Source of the DNA: Alphaproteobacteria bacterium
GTDB lineage: Bacteria > Bacteroidota > Bacteroidia > Chitinophagales > Chitinophagaceae
Assembly (NCBI GenBank): GCA_030053915.1
Contig: JASGCT010000009.1
Location: 19,211 to 57,955, forward strand
DNA length: 38,745 nt
Reading direction: 5' to 3'
Shown here: positions 9,282 to 18,070 of the stretch, piece by piece
Layout: each line of letters begins with the position of its first letter
Numbering within the stretch: the first letter of the stretch is position 1
Program-made: the position numbers and the translations under genes
Notes under the pieces: generated by a model
What the model saw: the letters and a program-made list of their open reading frames with translations, nothing else
Told to the model about the DNA's origin: nothing
Databases searched by the model: none

Positions 9282-10664
9282 ATGTACCCTCAAGAAAAAT
9301 TCAAATTAGTGAGTGCACAAAAAGCCTTTAACGAAGCGCATCGTAAAAAACTAGCTCATAATATCAATAAGTATGATGTTCAGGTGGCTGTAGGAAAGCA
9401 TGAATTTAAAGATCTAGAGAACCTAAAACAAATTGCCCATCTTAAAAAAAAACAAGCCATTGATAATTTAGGATATTATTTAGAAACTTTTGAAAAAAAT
9501 GTTATTAAAAATGGTGGTGAGGTATTTTGGGCAGAGGATGGCAATGAAGCCAATAAATATGTTTTAGATATTTGTAAAAAACACCAAGCTCATTTAATTG
9601 TTAAAAGCAAAAGTATGGTTACTGAAGAAATTCATTTAAACGATTATTTAAAAAAACATGCTCTTGAAAGTGTTGAAACCGACTTAGGAGAATTTATTCA
9701 ACAGCTTGATAATGAAGCGCCATATCATATTGTAACACCCGCCATGCATAAATCGAAAGAAGATGTTGCACGGGTTTTTCACGAACATTTAGGTACGCCA
9801 CTCAATATGACGCCTCAAGAAATGACCATGGAAGCCCGAAAGCAATTACGAAACAAATATAGCGAAGCCCAGATTGGCATAACAGGCGGTAATTTTATAT
9901 TGCCTGATATTGGTGGTATTGCGGTAACCGAAAACGAAGGCAATGCCCGATTAAGCATGGCTTTGCCTAAGGTGCATATTGTGATTGTGGGTATAGAAAA
10001 AGTGATTCCGTCTTACAAAGATTTAGGCATGTTTTGGTCTTTATTAGCAACTTATGGAACGGGTCAAAAAATTACTGTGTATAATACCATTGCCACTGCG
10101 GCTCGCCTACCGCATGAAACAGATGGTCCTAACAAGTTTTATGTAATCTTATTAGACAATGGGCGAACTAAATTATTAACCGACCCCGCTTTAAGACAAG
10201 GCTTATATTGTATTCGCTGTGGCGCATGTCTCAATACCTGCCCAATATACAAAAGCATCGGCGGGCATGCCTATCAAGTAACTTATACTGGTCCTATAGG
10301 AAAGGTAATTTCACCACATTTAAAAGGGTTTGATGACTATAATTATTTATCGGATGCGTCATCGTTATGCGGTAGTTGTAGCGAAGTTTGTCCTGTTAAA
10401 ATTCCTTTACATAAACTTATTTTATTAAACCGTCAAAAAAAAAGAGAATTGGGGCATGCTTCGACTTTAGAAACTATGGCTTGGGCATTATGGAAAACAG
10501 CTATGTTAAATAGAAACATGATGAATATGGGTAATGGTAAACTTAAAAGTTTTTTTATAAATAAATTGATACCGAATTGGCATAAACACCGAGCACATCT
10601 TAAATTTCCACCCCAATCATTTAATGAACTATTTAAAAAATCAAAGGGTAATATTTCACCATAA
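9282..10664 (+). CDS. lutB: LutB/LldF-type lactate utilisation iron-sulfur protein
   Basis: A 460-residue cytoplasmic protein of the LutB family, the iron-sulfur subunit of the LutABC L-lactate oxidation complex. The N-terminal two thirds are the LUD domain, with ITGGNFILPDIGGIAVTENE near residues 200-220. Two 4Fe-4S clusters follow, CIRCGACLNTCPIY (about residues 310-323) and CGSCSEVCPVKIP (about 363-375). The LutA and LutC partners are not next to it here; mazG follows after 15 bp. The family assignment is strong, but lactate as the substrate is inferred from the family. Confidence 0.85.
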   Translation: MYPQEKFKLVSAQKAFNEAHRKKLAHNINKYDVQVAVGKHEFKDLENLKQIAHLKKKQAIDNLGYYLETFEKNVIKNGGEVFWAEDGNEANKYVLDICKKHQAHLIVKSKSMVTEEIHLNDYLKKHALESVETDLGEFIQQLDNEAPYHIVTPAMHKSKEDVARVFHEHLGTPLNMTPQEMTMEARKQLRNKYSEAQIGITGGNFILPDIGGIAVTENEGNARLSMALPKVHIVIVGIEKVIPSYKDLGMFWSLLATYGTGQKITVYNTIATAARLPHETDGPNKFYVILLDNGRTKLLTDPALRQGLYCIRCGACLNTCPIYKSIGGHAYQVTYTGPIGKVISPHLKGFDDYNYLSDASSLCGSCSEVCPVKIPLHKLILLNRQKKRELGHASTLETMAWALWKTAMLNRNMMNMGNGKLKSFFINKLIPNWHKHRAHLKFPPQSFNELFKKSKGNISP

Positions 10665-10679
10665 AATTAAAAATTAATT

Positions 10680-11438
10680 ATGCGAACATTCGAAAAATTA
10701 GTTCATATTATGGAAAGGCTTCGGTTAGAATGTCCTTGGGATAAAGAACAAAACTTTAAGACTTTGCGTAACATGACTATTGAAGAACTTTATGAATTTA
10801 TTGCAGAATTGGATGCACAAAATATGCAAGGTATGCGTGAAGAGTTAGGCGATTTACTATTACATATTGTTTTTTATAGTAAACTAGCAGATGAACAACA
10901 CGCTTTTAATATTTATGATGTTATAGAATCTATTAATGAAAAATTGATTCGTCGCCATCCCCATATTTTTGGAGAAAAAAAATTAATAAATACTGAAAAT
11001 GTTCTTTTACAATGGCAAAAAATTAAACGTCAAGAAGGTAAGAAGTCTTGTTTAGAAGGGATTCCAGTGGCTTTGCCAACAATTTTAAAAGCGGAACTCA
11101 TACAAAAAAAAGCAGCCCAAGTTGGTTTTGATTGGAAAAAGGTTGAGGACGTTTGGGCAAAAACCAAAGAAGAGGAACAAGAGTTTAAAGACTCAATTTT
11201 GGAAAATGATAGAGATGCTATGGAGGCCGAACTTGGAGATTGGTTTTTTAGTTTAGTAAATTTAGCACGGTTTTATAACCTAAATCCTGAAACTGCCTTA
11301 GAAAGAACGAATCAAAAATTTATGAAACGCTTTCAATTTATGGAAACGCATTGTCATAACAATAATCTCGACATGTCAAAACTTAGTTTAGAAACATTAG
11401 AATCTCTGTGGATAACCAGTAAAAAAGATATTCAATAA
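10680..11438 (+). CDS. mazG: nucleoside triphosphate pyrophosphohydrolase MazG
   Basis: MazG hydrolyses (d)NTPs to monophosphates and pyrophosphate, acting as a house-cleaning enzyme. The protein has two MazG halves: the N-terminal one with ECPWDKEQNFKTLRNMTIEE, the EExxE helix IEELYEFIAEL and REELGDLLLHIVFYSKLA, and the C-terminal one with EEEQEFKD and EAELGDWFFSLVNLARF. RRHPHIFG and QKKAAQVGFDW are also typical. The 252 residues are a normal length. It lies 15 bp after the lutB-like gene and may be co-transcribed. Confidence 0.93.
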   Translation: MRTFEKLVHIMERLRLECPWDKEQNFKTLRNMTIEELYEFIAELDAQNMQGMREELGDLLLHIVFYSKLADEQHAFNIYDVIESINEKLIRRHPHIFGEKKLINTENVLLQWQKIKRQEGKKSCLEGIPVALPTILKAELIQKKAAQVGFDWKKVEDVWAKTKEEEQEFKDSILENDRDAMEAELGDWFFSLVNLARFYNLNPETALERTNQKFMKRFQFMETHCHNNNLDMSKLSLETLESLWITSKKDIQ

Positions 11439-11443
11439 AATAG

Positions 11444-11457
11444 TGCCTATTAAGGCA
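11444..11457. terminator. weak hairpin between convergent genes
   Basis: TGCCT ATTA AGGCA forms a 5-bp stem with a 4-nt loop six bases after the mazG stop. There is no following T-tract, so termination is uncertain. Confidence 0.2.
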
Positions 11458-11547
11458 ATAATGTACGAAATCTTGAAATTTTAAAGAACTAAAAAGACAG
11501 ATTGAAACGTTTAAATTAAAGTTAAAGATGCCTCAAAAAACGTCGCT

Positions 11548-12396
11548 TTAATAATACCTAATTTTACTTGGTACTGGACAACAGGAAATTAAATTATTAA
11601 ATGAAAAGCCAAAACGAGCCGTAAAATAAGTGTCCGAAAAACTGTCGGTACCCCTTTGTTTACCCTTAACACCATAAATTTGTCCTACACTCCGGTCTTG
11701 AAAATAAGCCGCCGTAGAATTATTGCTAAAAGCATCTATACCTGCGTAATTTTTACTAACATCGTCTAAATAATCTGTAGGAGTAAAAACATAAGCCACT
11801 TCACCAAAAATATTTACCTTTTCTGTAATATTGTATTTAAATCCAATACGAATAGGCACAATAATTGAAAATACATTATACTTTTCAGAGGCATCGTTCA
11901 AATCTAAACGTTCTGTAATTAAAGGACGTAAAAAAACAGGTTCTTCGTTTTTGTCTAATGCAAATGGATTGGTATATAATAAACCTAAATGAAGCCCCAA
12001 ATAAGGGGTAAATCTATTTCGGTAGCTACCAGGTGTAAATTTCAAAAAATTAAATTCAATGCCTGCTTGGATAGATGCCGTATGATTTTGAAAACTTAAG
12101 TTTCGAGTGCGGTATTCAATGTAATCTTGATTGTTGTCTTGGTCGGAATAGCTTAATTTATCATATTGAACATCAAATCTTAAACCAAAATTTTTAGAAA
12201 TATTCCAACGATAGTAAACATTAAAGGATGGATTTAAAACATTAAAATTATTGTTAGGATTTAAATCGCCAAAATATTGGTTAATGCCTCCACTAAATCC
12301 CCACTCGCCTTTAAATAAAAAACTTTCGTTTGGTTGTGCTTGGACTATATATCCATACAAACAAAAAGATACTAATAAAATAAATTTAAAATTCAT
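11548..12396 (-). CDS. outer-membrane beta-barrel protein, DUF6089-like
   Basis: The protein starts MNFKFILLVSFCLYGY and has a signal peptide ending at VQAQ. Alternating amphipathic strands follow (EWGFSGGINQYFGDL, FGLRFDVQYDKLSYS, RFTPYLGLHLGLLYT, VFSIIVPIRIGFKYN), as expected for an outer-membrane barrel; the C-terminus holds a CCPVPSKIRYY tail. The frame extends six codons to a TTG at 12414, but that overlaps a TAAATTTG promoter box, so the ATG at 12396 is chosen. The family resembles DUF6089 proteins of Bacteroidota; the precise role is unknown. It is a single gene, convergent with mazG. Confidence 0.75.
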   Translation of the reverse strand: MNFKFILLVSFCLYGYIVQAQPNESFLFKGEWGFSGGINQYFGDLNPNNNFNVLNPSFNVYYRWNISKNFGLRFDVQYDKLSYSDQDNNQDYIEYRTRNLSFQNHTASIQAGIEFNFLKFTPGSYRNRFTPYLGLHLGLLYTNPFALDKNEEPVFLRPLITERLDLNDASEKYNVFSIIVPIRIGFKYNITEKVNIFGEVAYVFTPTDYLDDVSKNYAGIDAFSNNSTAAYFQDRSVGQIYGVKGKQRGTDSFSDTYFTARFGFSFNNLISCCPVPSKIRYY

Positions 12397-12411
12397 GGGT
12401 TTCAAACTTTG

Positions 12412-12419
12412 CAAATTTA
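12412..12419 (-). promoter_or_regulatory. predicted promoter -7 box for the barrel gene
   Basis: The minus strand reads TAAATTTG then C, only 15 bp before the ATG at 12396. It supports that start and a short leader. Confidence 0.45.
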
Positions 12420-12466
12420 ATATTTATATTTTAAAAAAAAAGATTTTTATTTAAATTTATTTATTT

Positions 12467-13609
12467 TTAAATGATTTTTTTAATAGTATCTAAACTCAAT
12501 AAGTTTAATCCAGGCGTTTTTCCAACCTCAATTGATCCCAATTTATCTTCCATTTGAAGTGCTTTAGCCCCGTTGATGGTTGCAAATTTTAATAATTGTG
12601 CTAAAGAAGTGTCTGGAAAATATTTTTGAATAGTCTTGATTTCTTCAAAAATAGAAAGCTGATGATTACTTGCTAAACTATCGGTTCCTAAAACAATTTG
12701 AACATGTTGATCTATAAATTGATTTAAATTAGGAACAGTATTTTCAATATATAAATTGGCATTCACATTAAAACACCAAAATATATTTTTATGAAAATTT
12801 TGAGCATATTTGATGTCGTCTAAGCTTGTAAATGTATTATGAACTAAAATTAAAGTTTTTGAATTGTTTAAAAAACTTAAAACCGATTTTAAACTTGAAG
12901 TTCCTGTTTTTAAAAGATGGTTCATTTCGATATGGAGTGAATTAAAAAATTGGTGCAAAGCCCCGCTATGATTAAAAGTAAATTCATTTTCAGAATTGGT
13001 TTCTTGATTGTGAATACTTACCAAATTATTTTTAAAATAGGGGAGTAAGAGTTGAAATAATTGGGGGCTAACACTATAAGGGGCATGCGGAACAAGGCTT
13101 GATTTTAAATGATAGGTTTGAAAAGCTTGCAAAACATTTAAGGCTTTTTTAAAATTTATTGTTGACGTCTGCGGGCGAATATCAAATGTTTCTATAAATG
13201 AATAATAATGAATGTTAGATGTAGCTTTTATAGAAATAGAATCTGCTTGGTTGCAGATATCACCAACAGCCACAATGCCGTTTTGATACATTGTGGTATC
13301 GGCTTGTTTAATTTTTTCTTGGATTTCAAAATTTTCTGTTTCGCTTCTAAGTCGGCTTATATGGCTTAGAAATTGTGGTAATCCAGTATGCTCAGGGATT
13401 TTTCCGTAAAGATAGCTAAGTTCTACATGACAATGACAATTAATAAATCCGGGAGTTAAAATACCATCTTCAAATAAAACATCATCGCCTGCATCTTTTT
13501 GATGCACAATATCAATAATCCTGCCATTTTTTGAAACTATTATAACCGTATCAGGTTCTAAAAATTGATAGCCATCAAAAATTTGAGTAGCGCTTATTTT
13601 TTTGAACAT
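12467..13609 (-). CDS. amidohydrolase-superfamily deaminase/hydrolase
   Basis: A 380-residue TIM-barrel metal-dependent hydrolase. It has the composite N-terminal sandwich (ISATQIFDGYQF), the metal pair in LTPGFINCHCHVELSYL (residues ~52-68), the third ligand region LVPHAPYSVSP, the HNQE motif, and the catalytic Asp in VLGTDSLASNHQLS. The C-terminal sandwich contains LGSIEVGKTPGLNLL. The arrangement is that of chlorohydrolase/deaminase members (S-adenosylhomocysteine or aminodeoxyfutalosine deaminase-like), but the substrate cannot be decided. It starts 5 bp after the stop of the kinase-RapZ fusion gene, so the two are likely co-translated and functionally linked. Confidence 0.8.
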   Translation of the reverse strand: MFKKISATQIFDGYQFLEPDTVIIVSKNGRIIDIVHQKDAGDDVLFEDGILTPGFINCHCHVELSYLYGKIPEHTGLPQFLSHISRLRSETENFEIQEKIKQADTTMYQNGIVAVGDICNQADSISIKATSNIHYYSFIETFDIRPQTSTINFKKALNVLQAFQTYHLKSSLVPHAPYSVSPQLFQLLLPYFKNNLVSIHNQETNSENEFTFNHSGALHQFFNSLHIEMNHLLKTGTSSLKSVLSFLNNSKTLILVHNTFTSLDDIKYAQNFHKNIFWCFNVNANLYIENTVPNLNQFIDQHVQIVLGTDSLASNHQLSIFEEIKTIQKYFPDTSLAQLLKFATINGAKALQMEDKLGSIEVGKTPGLNLLSLDTIKKII

Positions 13610-13614
13610 CTTTT

Positions 13615-15060
13615 TTATTTAAGTTGCCAATTCGCTTGATTGGTGTGTTTTAATATAACGTTTACTTTATATTTGTTTCTTAAATGCCTGGCTGTTTGTT
13701 CCGCCGCATAAACACTACGATGCTGTCCTCCTGTACATCCAAAATTTATTTGCAAATATTCAAAATGTCGTTTTAAATAAGTATCAACGGTAGAATCAAT
13801 TATATCCCAAGCACTAAATAAATAATCGTGCATTGAGGTTTGCTGTTCAATAAATTGTTGGATTTCTTTATCCTGCCCATTAAAATGTTTTAAAGAATCA
13901 ATCCTGCCCGGATTAAATATGCCTCGCATATCAAAAACAAAGCCGCCCCCATGTAAGGGATTCGTTTGAGGATAACCATTTTTATAGCTAAAACTATTGA
14001 TTTCTACAACTAAAGGGCTGGTAGAACTTGCTTGGGTAAATGTAAAACGATTCATTAAATCTTCAGATGTTATAAATTTCAAAATATTTAAAAATATTGG
14101 AAATTGGTTACATAATGAAACATTTTCTAAAAATTCTTTTAAGTTTTTTAAGGCTAAGGGAATACTTATTAAAAAATGTGCCTTACGTTCAAAAAGTCCT
14201 CTAAAACCATAAGCCCCTAATACTTGTAATAACCTTATTAAAATATAGCCATCATAATCTTGTTTAAATTTAGCTTCATCAATGCTATAAGGCAGTACCT
14301 TAGAAACTTCTTGGATGTAAAATTGAAGTAAATCGTTTTTCCAAGTGGTTGGTAAATTAGCTTTTGCTTGCCATAAAAGAGAGGCTAAATCGTATTGTAA
14401 GGCGCCTTTCATGCCTCCTTGAAAGTCTATGAAAAACGGTTGGTTATTTTGTATAATAATATTTCTACTTTGAAAATCTCTAAAAAGAAAATATTGAAAT
14501 TCTTTGGTTGTGATTAATGCTGCAAACTCTTCAAACTCTTCAATTAAAAGATGTTTGTCGTAAGGATATTTTAAAGTATCTAAGAAGTAATATTTAAAAT
14601 AGAGTAGATCGGCTAAAATGGCTTGTTTCCCAAAAACTTTATTGGTTAAGCATCGGTCGTATTCTAATTGAGTATCACCTTTAATCTGAAGTTGAATTAA
14701 GGCTTGAATTGTTTTTTGATACAATTGATACACACCCTTGGTTTTACCTTCTTTTTCTAAAATATCTAACAAAGAAACACCACCTAAATCTTCTTGAAGA
14801 TAAAGTGTTTTTGAATCTTGAATTGCCAAAACTTGCGGTACAGCCAACGCTTTGTTTTTAAAATGAGTAGCAAAATAAATAAATGCCTCATTTTCTTTGA
14901 TATTATTACTTTGGGTGGCAATCAATGTTCTATTTTCTAAAATAATTCTAAAATAATTTCGGTCGCTACCGCTTTGTTGAATTGGAATAATTTCGATAAC
15001 ATTTTCAGGGGTTACGGACTTTGTAAGTAAAATAATGTCTTGGTATAATTGTGTATTCAA
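13615..15060 (-). CDS. fusion of aminoglycoside-phosphotransferase-like kinase and RapZ C-terminal domain
   Basis: Residues 1 to about 330 form a small-molecule kinase domain of the APH/choline kinase fold: SGSDRNYFRI near residue 30, the catalytic loop FRDFQSRNI with Asp195, and the metal-binding FIDFQGG with Asp212. It is related to the AmgK sugar kinases. Residues about 350-475 match the C-terminal domain of RapZ: EINSFSYKNGYP, GGGFVFDMRG, NPGR, and GCTGGQHRSVYAAE at 441-454. The RapZ N-terminal P-loop ATPase is absent; the kinase takes its place. In enterobacteria the RapZ C-terminal domain senses GlcN-6-phosphate and binds RNA, so a link to amino-sugar or cell-wall metabolism is plausible. 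The actual substrate is unknown. Confidence 0.85.
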   Translation of the reverse strand: MNTQLYQDIILLTKSVTPENVIEIIPIQQSGSDRNYFRIILENRTLIATQSNNIKENEAFIYFATHFKNKALAVPQVLAIQDSKTLYLQEDLGGVSLLDILEKEGKTKGVYQLYQKTIQALIQLQIKGDTQLEYDRCLTNKVFGKQAILADLLYFKYYFLDTLKYPYDKHLLIEEFEEFAALITTKEFQYFLFRDFQSRNIIIQNNQPFFIDFQGGMKGALQYDLASLLWQAKANLPTTWKNDLLQFYIQEVSKVLPYSIDEAKFKQDYDGYILIRLLQVLGAYGFRGLFERKAHFLISIPLALKNLKEFLENVSLCNQFPIFLNILKFITSEDLMNRFTFTQASSTSPLVVEINSFSYKNGYPQTNPLHGGGFVFDMRGIFNPGRIDSLKHFNGQDKEIQQFIEQQTSMHDYLFSAWDIIDSTVDTYLKRHFEYLQINFGCTGGQHRSVYAAEQTARHLRNKYKVNVILKHTNQANWQLK

Positions 15061-15121
15061 AGGAGTTAATTAAAGCTAATAAATAATAAAGGTAACTTGT
15101 AGATTTTGATATAGTTTTTTT

Positions 15122-15847
15122 TTAATTTTGATATTTACCAATAACAGTATATGAACGTCTGTAATTCGAATAATTTTCTTGATATAAGCAACCATTTAAT
15201 TCGTAGTAAATTTGGTCATTTATAGTAACTATTTCAACATCATCTAAAGGAATATCGTAAATGATTGCACCAATAGGCGGCTCTTCAACAACATAATAAT
15301 TATTTATTTTTCTATAAAATACTCCATGTAAATAAAAGAAGGGGATGCCGCCAAATTGAAAATTAGAGTACCCTGTTGGTAAATAATTGATTGTAAAACC
15401 AATAGGCGGTGCTATAGGGCGATAGCTATTATTATAATAATCGTAATAAATGCCATTTTGGAAATAATAGTTTCTTCCACTCCACGTATAATTTACACAC
15501 CCTGTAGGTAAACGTTGATACGACTTTTTAATTCTGGGCTTTTTTACATAAATATTGGGCGAACGATAGAAATTATTGTTAATTACAACCTGCCTTTTAT
15601 AAATAGGGGGTGGCGGTGGCGGCGGAGGTGGCTGGCTATATCTTGAAGATTTTTTATAATGGTTAGGTCGTGAGGTTGGCTCGGGTGGGGGAGGTGGTGG
15701 GGCACTTCTTTCAGTACCATTTTGTTGATAGGCTTTGGGTGGTGGTGGGGGAGGTACTTTTCTGCCTTCACGCCCCTGTTGTCCATAATGAACAACACAA
15801 CCCATTGTCAATAAACCAGCAATAATTATTTTAAAATATGTTCCCAT
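15122..15847 (-). CDS. proline-rich DUF6515-like exported protein
   Basis: 241 residues. The N-terminus MGTYFKIIIAGLLTMGC looks like a signal peptide with a lipobox (LTMGC). About 60 residues follow that are rich in polyproline runs of five to nine Pro, then a region of short Tyr-rich motifs: YLPTGYSNFQFGGIPFFYLH, GVFYRK, YYVVEEPPIGAIIYDIP, TINDQIYYELNGCLYQ. This pattern resembles the Bacteroidota family DUF6515. It is a paralog of the gene just upstream, with the proline-rich region as the main difference. Probably a periplasmic or envelope protein; function unknown. Confidence 0.65.
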   Translation of the reverse strand: MGTYFKIIIAGLLTMGCVVHYGQQGREGRKVPPPPPPKAYQQNGTERSAPPPPPPEPTSRPNHYKKSSRYSQPPPPPPPPPIYKRQVVINNNFYRSPNIYVKKPRIKKSYQRLPTGCVNYTWSGRNYYFQNGIYYDYYNNSYRPIAPPIGFTINYLPTGYSNFQFGGIPFFYLHGVFYRKINNYYVVEEPPIGAIIYDIPLDDVEIVTINDQIYYELNGCLYQENYSNYRRSYTVIGKYQN

Positions 15848-15877
15848 TATATTTAAGATTGGTTATTAATTAAAAAA

Positions 15878-16519
15878 TTAATTGTTTGGATAAGTGCTTG
15901 GCGAATCGATAGGCTGTTTATTTTTATTATTTTGGTATTTACCTACGACGGTATAAGACGTTTTTGAATTGGTTTTGCCTTTTTGGTATAAATAGCCGTT
16001 AATTTCATAATAATTATTATTGTTAATGGTAACAATTTCAGCGTCTTGTTCGGGGATTTCATAGACAACTGCCCCAACGATTGGCTCTTCAACAACATAA
16101 ACATTATTTTCGCGACGATAAAAAACACCGTGATAATAAAAATGAGGAACTCCGCCCCACTCAAAACTAAAATAATTGTCTGGCAACACATCTAATGTAA
16201 AACCAAAAGGTGGTGCTATGATACGGTATTTGTTCTCAAAATAATCATAATAAAAGCCACCATGAAAATAAAAATTTCTTCCCTCCCAACCAAATGTACG
16301 ATATCCTAAAGGCAAATTATCAAAGGTTCTAAACACCCGAGGTTGAAAAACATCGATTCTTGGACGCTCATAAAAGGTATTGTGTATAAAAACATCATGT
16401 TGATAAAAATGTGGTCGTCCACCAAACCCACCTCTAAAGCCACGTTGCGCTTGCAACTCATGACCTTGAAAACCGAAACCCAAGCTTAATAAACCTAAGT
16501 AAAAAAAATACTTTTTCAT
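15878..16519 (-). CDS. DUF6515-like exported protein, paralog
   Basis: 213 residues, with an N-terminal signal peptide (MKKYFFYLGLLSLGFGF, cleavage near LQAQ) and a Gly/Arg/Phe-rich start. The body repeats the same modules as its downstream neighbour: LPLGYRTFGWEGRNFYFHGG, IAPPFGFTLDVLP, GVFYRRENNVYVVEEPIVGA, YYEINGYLYQKG, SYTVVGKYQN. The two genes are 30 bp apart and are an evident tandem duplication. There is no lipobox here, so the pair may sit in different places in the envelope. Function unknown. Confidence 0.65.
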   Translation of the reverse strand: MKKYFFYLGLLSLGFGFQGHELQAQRGFRGGFGGRPHFYQHDVFIHNTFYERPRIDVFQPRVFRTFDNLPLGYRTFGWEGRNFYFHGGFYYDYFENKYRIIAPPFGFTLDVLPDNYFSFEWGGVPHFYYHGVFYRRENNVYVVEEPIVGAVVYEIPEQDAEIVTINNNNYYEINGYLYQKGKTNSKTSYTVVGKYQNNKNKQPIDSPSTYPNN

Positions 16520-16579
16520 ATAAAAATTTTGTAAAAATACATTTATTTTTTTAATAAAATGTTAAAATATCATTATTTT

Positions 16580-17398
16580 TTAACTTAAATAGGAAACGAT
16601 TTTCAATAATTCTTGGGTTGCTTTAACGTCGTGTGTTCTAATCATTTTTACGCCATTTAAAATTGACCAAAAATGCACAGCTTGTGTTGCTTCTAGTACA
16701 TCTTCGGGGTTTTTGTTAAGATATTTGTAAATAAAACTTTTTCTTGAAACGCCAATTAAGATTGGAAATCCGTGGTTTTTAAATAGTTTAAGATGTTTTA
16801 CTAATTGCCAATTTTGATCTAATGTTTTTCCAAAACCAATGCCTGGGTCAAATAAAATTTTATCCATCCCGTGATTTAGTAAAAAGATATTTTTGTTAAT
16901 AAAAAATTTGAGCACCGCATCTACAATATCTTTATCATCTGGCACTTGATGTAAATTATATAATGTTGGCGGGCTATGCATACAAATGTATGGAATATTT
17001 AAGGTTGCAACTAAGGGTATTAATTTGGGGTCAAAATCGCCACCGCTAATATCATTAATCCAGTCTGCACCAGCATTTATGGCTTCTTTAATAACATCCG
17101 CTCTAAAACTATCAATTGAAATAATAACATCTGGAAAGTGTTTTCTTATAATTTTTATTATTGGAACGACTCGTTTTATCTCTTCTTCGATACTAATATC
17201 TACAAAATTGGGTCGGGTAGAAAATCCACCAATATCAAGAACCGTAGCACCATCATTAATAAATTCGGTAGCTTTTATAAGTCCTGCTTCGCAGTTTGAT
17301 ACTTGACTACTTTTATAAAAAGAATCTGGAGTGCAATTAATAATACCCATAATAGCTATTTGGGGTCGTGACATCATGTCGTTAAAACTTTGTTTCAT
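16580..17398 (-). CDS. folP: dihydropteroate synthase
   Basis: FolP condenses 6-hydroxymethyl-dihydropterin diphosphate with p-aminobenzoate to dihydropteroate in folate synthesis and is the target of sulfonamides. Motifs in order: MGIINCTPDSF, DIGGFSTRP, ISIDSF, INDISGG, DPGIGFGK, GVSRKSFI, and the C-terminal IRTHDVKAT. The 272 residues are normal. A TATTTTTG box ends only eight bases before the ATG at 17398, so either the mRNA is nearly leaderless or translation starts at the in-frame ATG at 17374 (MSRPQIAIMG). It is divergent from the DUF1599 gene. Confidence 0.94.
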   Translation of the reverse strand: MKQSFNDMMSRPQIAIMGIINCTPDSFYKSSQVSNCEAGLIKATEFINDGATVLDIGGFSTRPNFVDISIEEEIKRVVPIIKIIRKHFPDVIISIDSFRADVIKEAINAGADWINDISGGDFDPKLIPLVATLNIPYICMHSPPTLYNLHQVPDDKDIVDAVLKFFINKNIFLLNHGMDKILFDPGIGFGKTLDQNWQLVKHLKLFKNHGFPILIGVSRKSFIYKYLNKNPEDVLEATQAVHFWSILNGVKMIRTHDVKATQELLKIVSYLS

Positions 17399-17405
17399 AT
17401 AGCCA

Positions 17406-17413
17406 CAAAAATA
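17406..17413 (-). promoter_or_regulatory. predicted promoter -7 box for folP
   Basis: The minus strand reads TATTTTTG followed by TG, matching TAnnTTTG, eight bases from the annotated ATG. Confidence 0.35.
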
Positions 17414-17494
17414 GTATTATTTAATGAATTTTTTATATTTTAATTGTTTTTTTATAACTTTTAAAATTTATTTATTTTTTAAATAAAAATAGTT

Positions 17495-17503
17495 TAAATT
17501 TGC
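17495..17503 (+). promoter_or_regulatory. predicted promoter -7 box for the DUF1599 operon
   Basis: TAAATTTGC followed by ACAAT, 23 bp before the ATG at 17527. The ten bases TTTGCACAAT here are identical to those at the 3' part of the CRISPR repeat. Confidence 0.45.
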
Positions 17504-17526
17504 ACAATTAAAAAAATAAAATTATA

Positions 17527-18060
17527 ATGCAAGATACGAAACAAGACTACTTTATTGTGATACACGAAGCTAAAGACATTTTTTTAAAAAAATTGAAAGA
17601 TTACGGAACGGCTTGGCGAGTTTTAAGACCTATTTCAGTTGCAGATCAAATTTATATTAAAGCAATTCGAATTCGAACTATACAACAAACGCAGAATCAA
17701 AAAATAGTAGATTCCGTAGCCCAAGAATTTTTAGGAATTATTAATTATGCCATTATTGGACTCATTCAGTGGGAACTTAAAGAACCAAAAGTTGAAGACC
17801 TTGCTGCTACCGAAGCCGAACGTTTATACAACAAATATGTTGATGTATGTTTTGATTTAATGGAAAAGAAAAACCACGACTATGGTGAAGCCTGGCGTTC
17901 GATGTGTTCTGAAAGTTTTACCGATTTAATTATCGTTAAAACTTTAAGAATTAAACAAATCATTTCTTTGGAACATAATACCTTAGTCAGTGAAGGTATC
18001 GATGCTAATTTTATTGATATTTTAAATTACGCAGTGTTTAATCAAATTCTTAACCCATAA
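17527..18060 (+). CDS. DUF1599 domain protein
   Basis: 177 residues containing two copies of the DUF1599 module. The first has KLKDYGTAWRVLRPIS and IKAIRIRTIQ (about residues 22-55); the second has KNHDYGEAWRSMCSESFTDL and VKTLRIKQI (about 114-150). In the literature this family is discussed as nucleotide-modification-associated; in Bacteroidota chromosomes it commonly stands divergent from folP and next to a DoxX-like gene, exactly as here. It is the first gene of an operon-like series. Biochemical function is not known. Confidence 0.85.
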   Translation: MQDTKQDYFIVIHEAKDIFLKKLKDYGTAWRVLRPISVADQIYIKAIRIRTIQQTQNQKIVDSVAQEFLGIINYAIIGLIQWELKEPKVEDLAATEAERLYNKYVDVCFDLMEKKNHDYGEAWRSMCSESFTDLIIVKTLRIKQIISLEHNTLVSEGIDANFIDILNYAVFNQILNP

Positions 18061-18070
18061 ATTTATACCT

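Noticed and set aside
12397..12414. Longer start of the barrel gene at 12414.
   Set aside because: The codon is TTG and overlaps the promoter box; an ATG with a good signal peptide follows at 12396.
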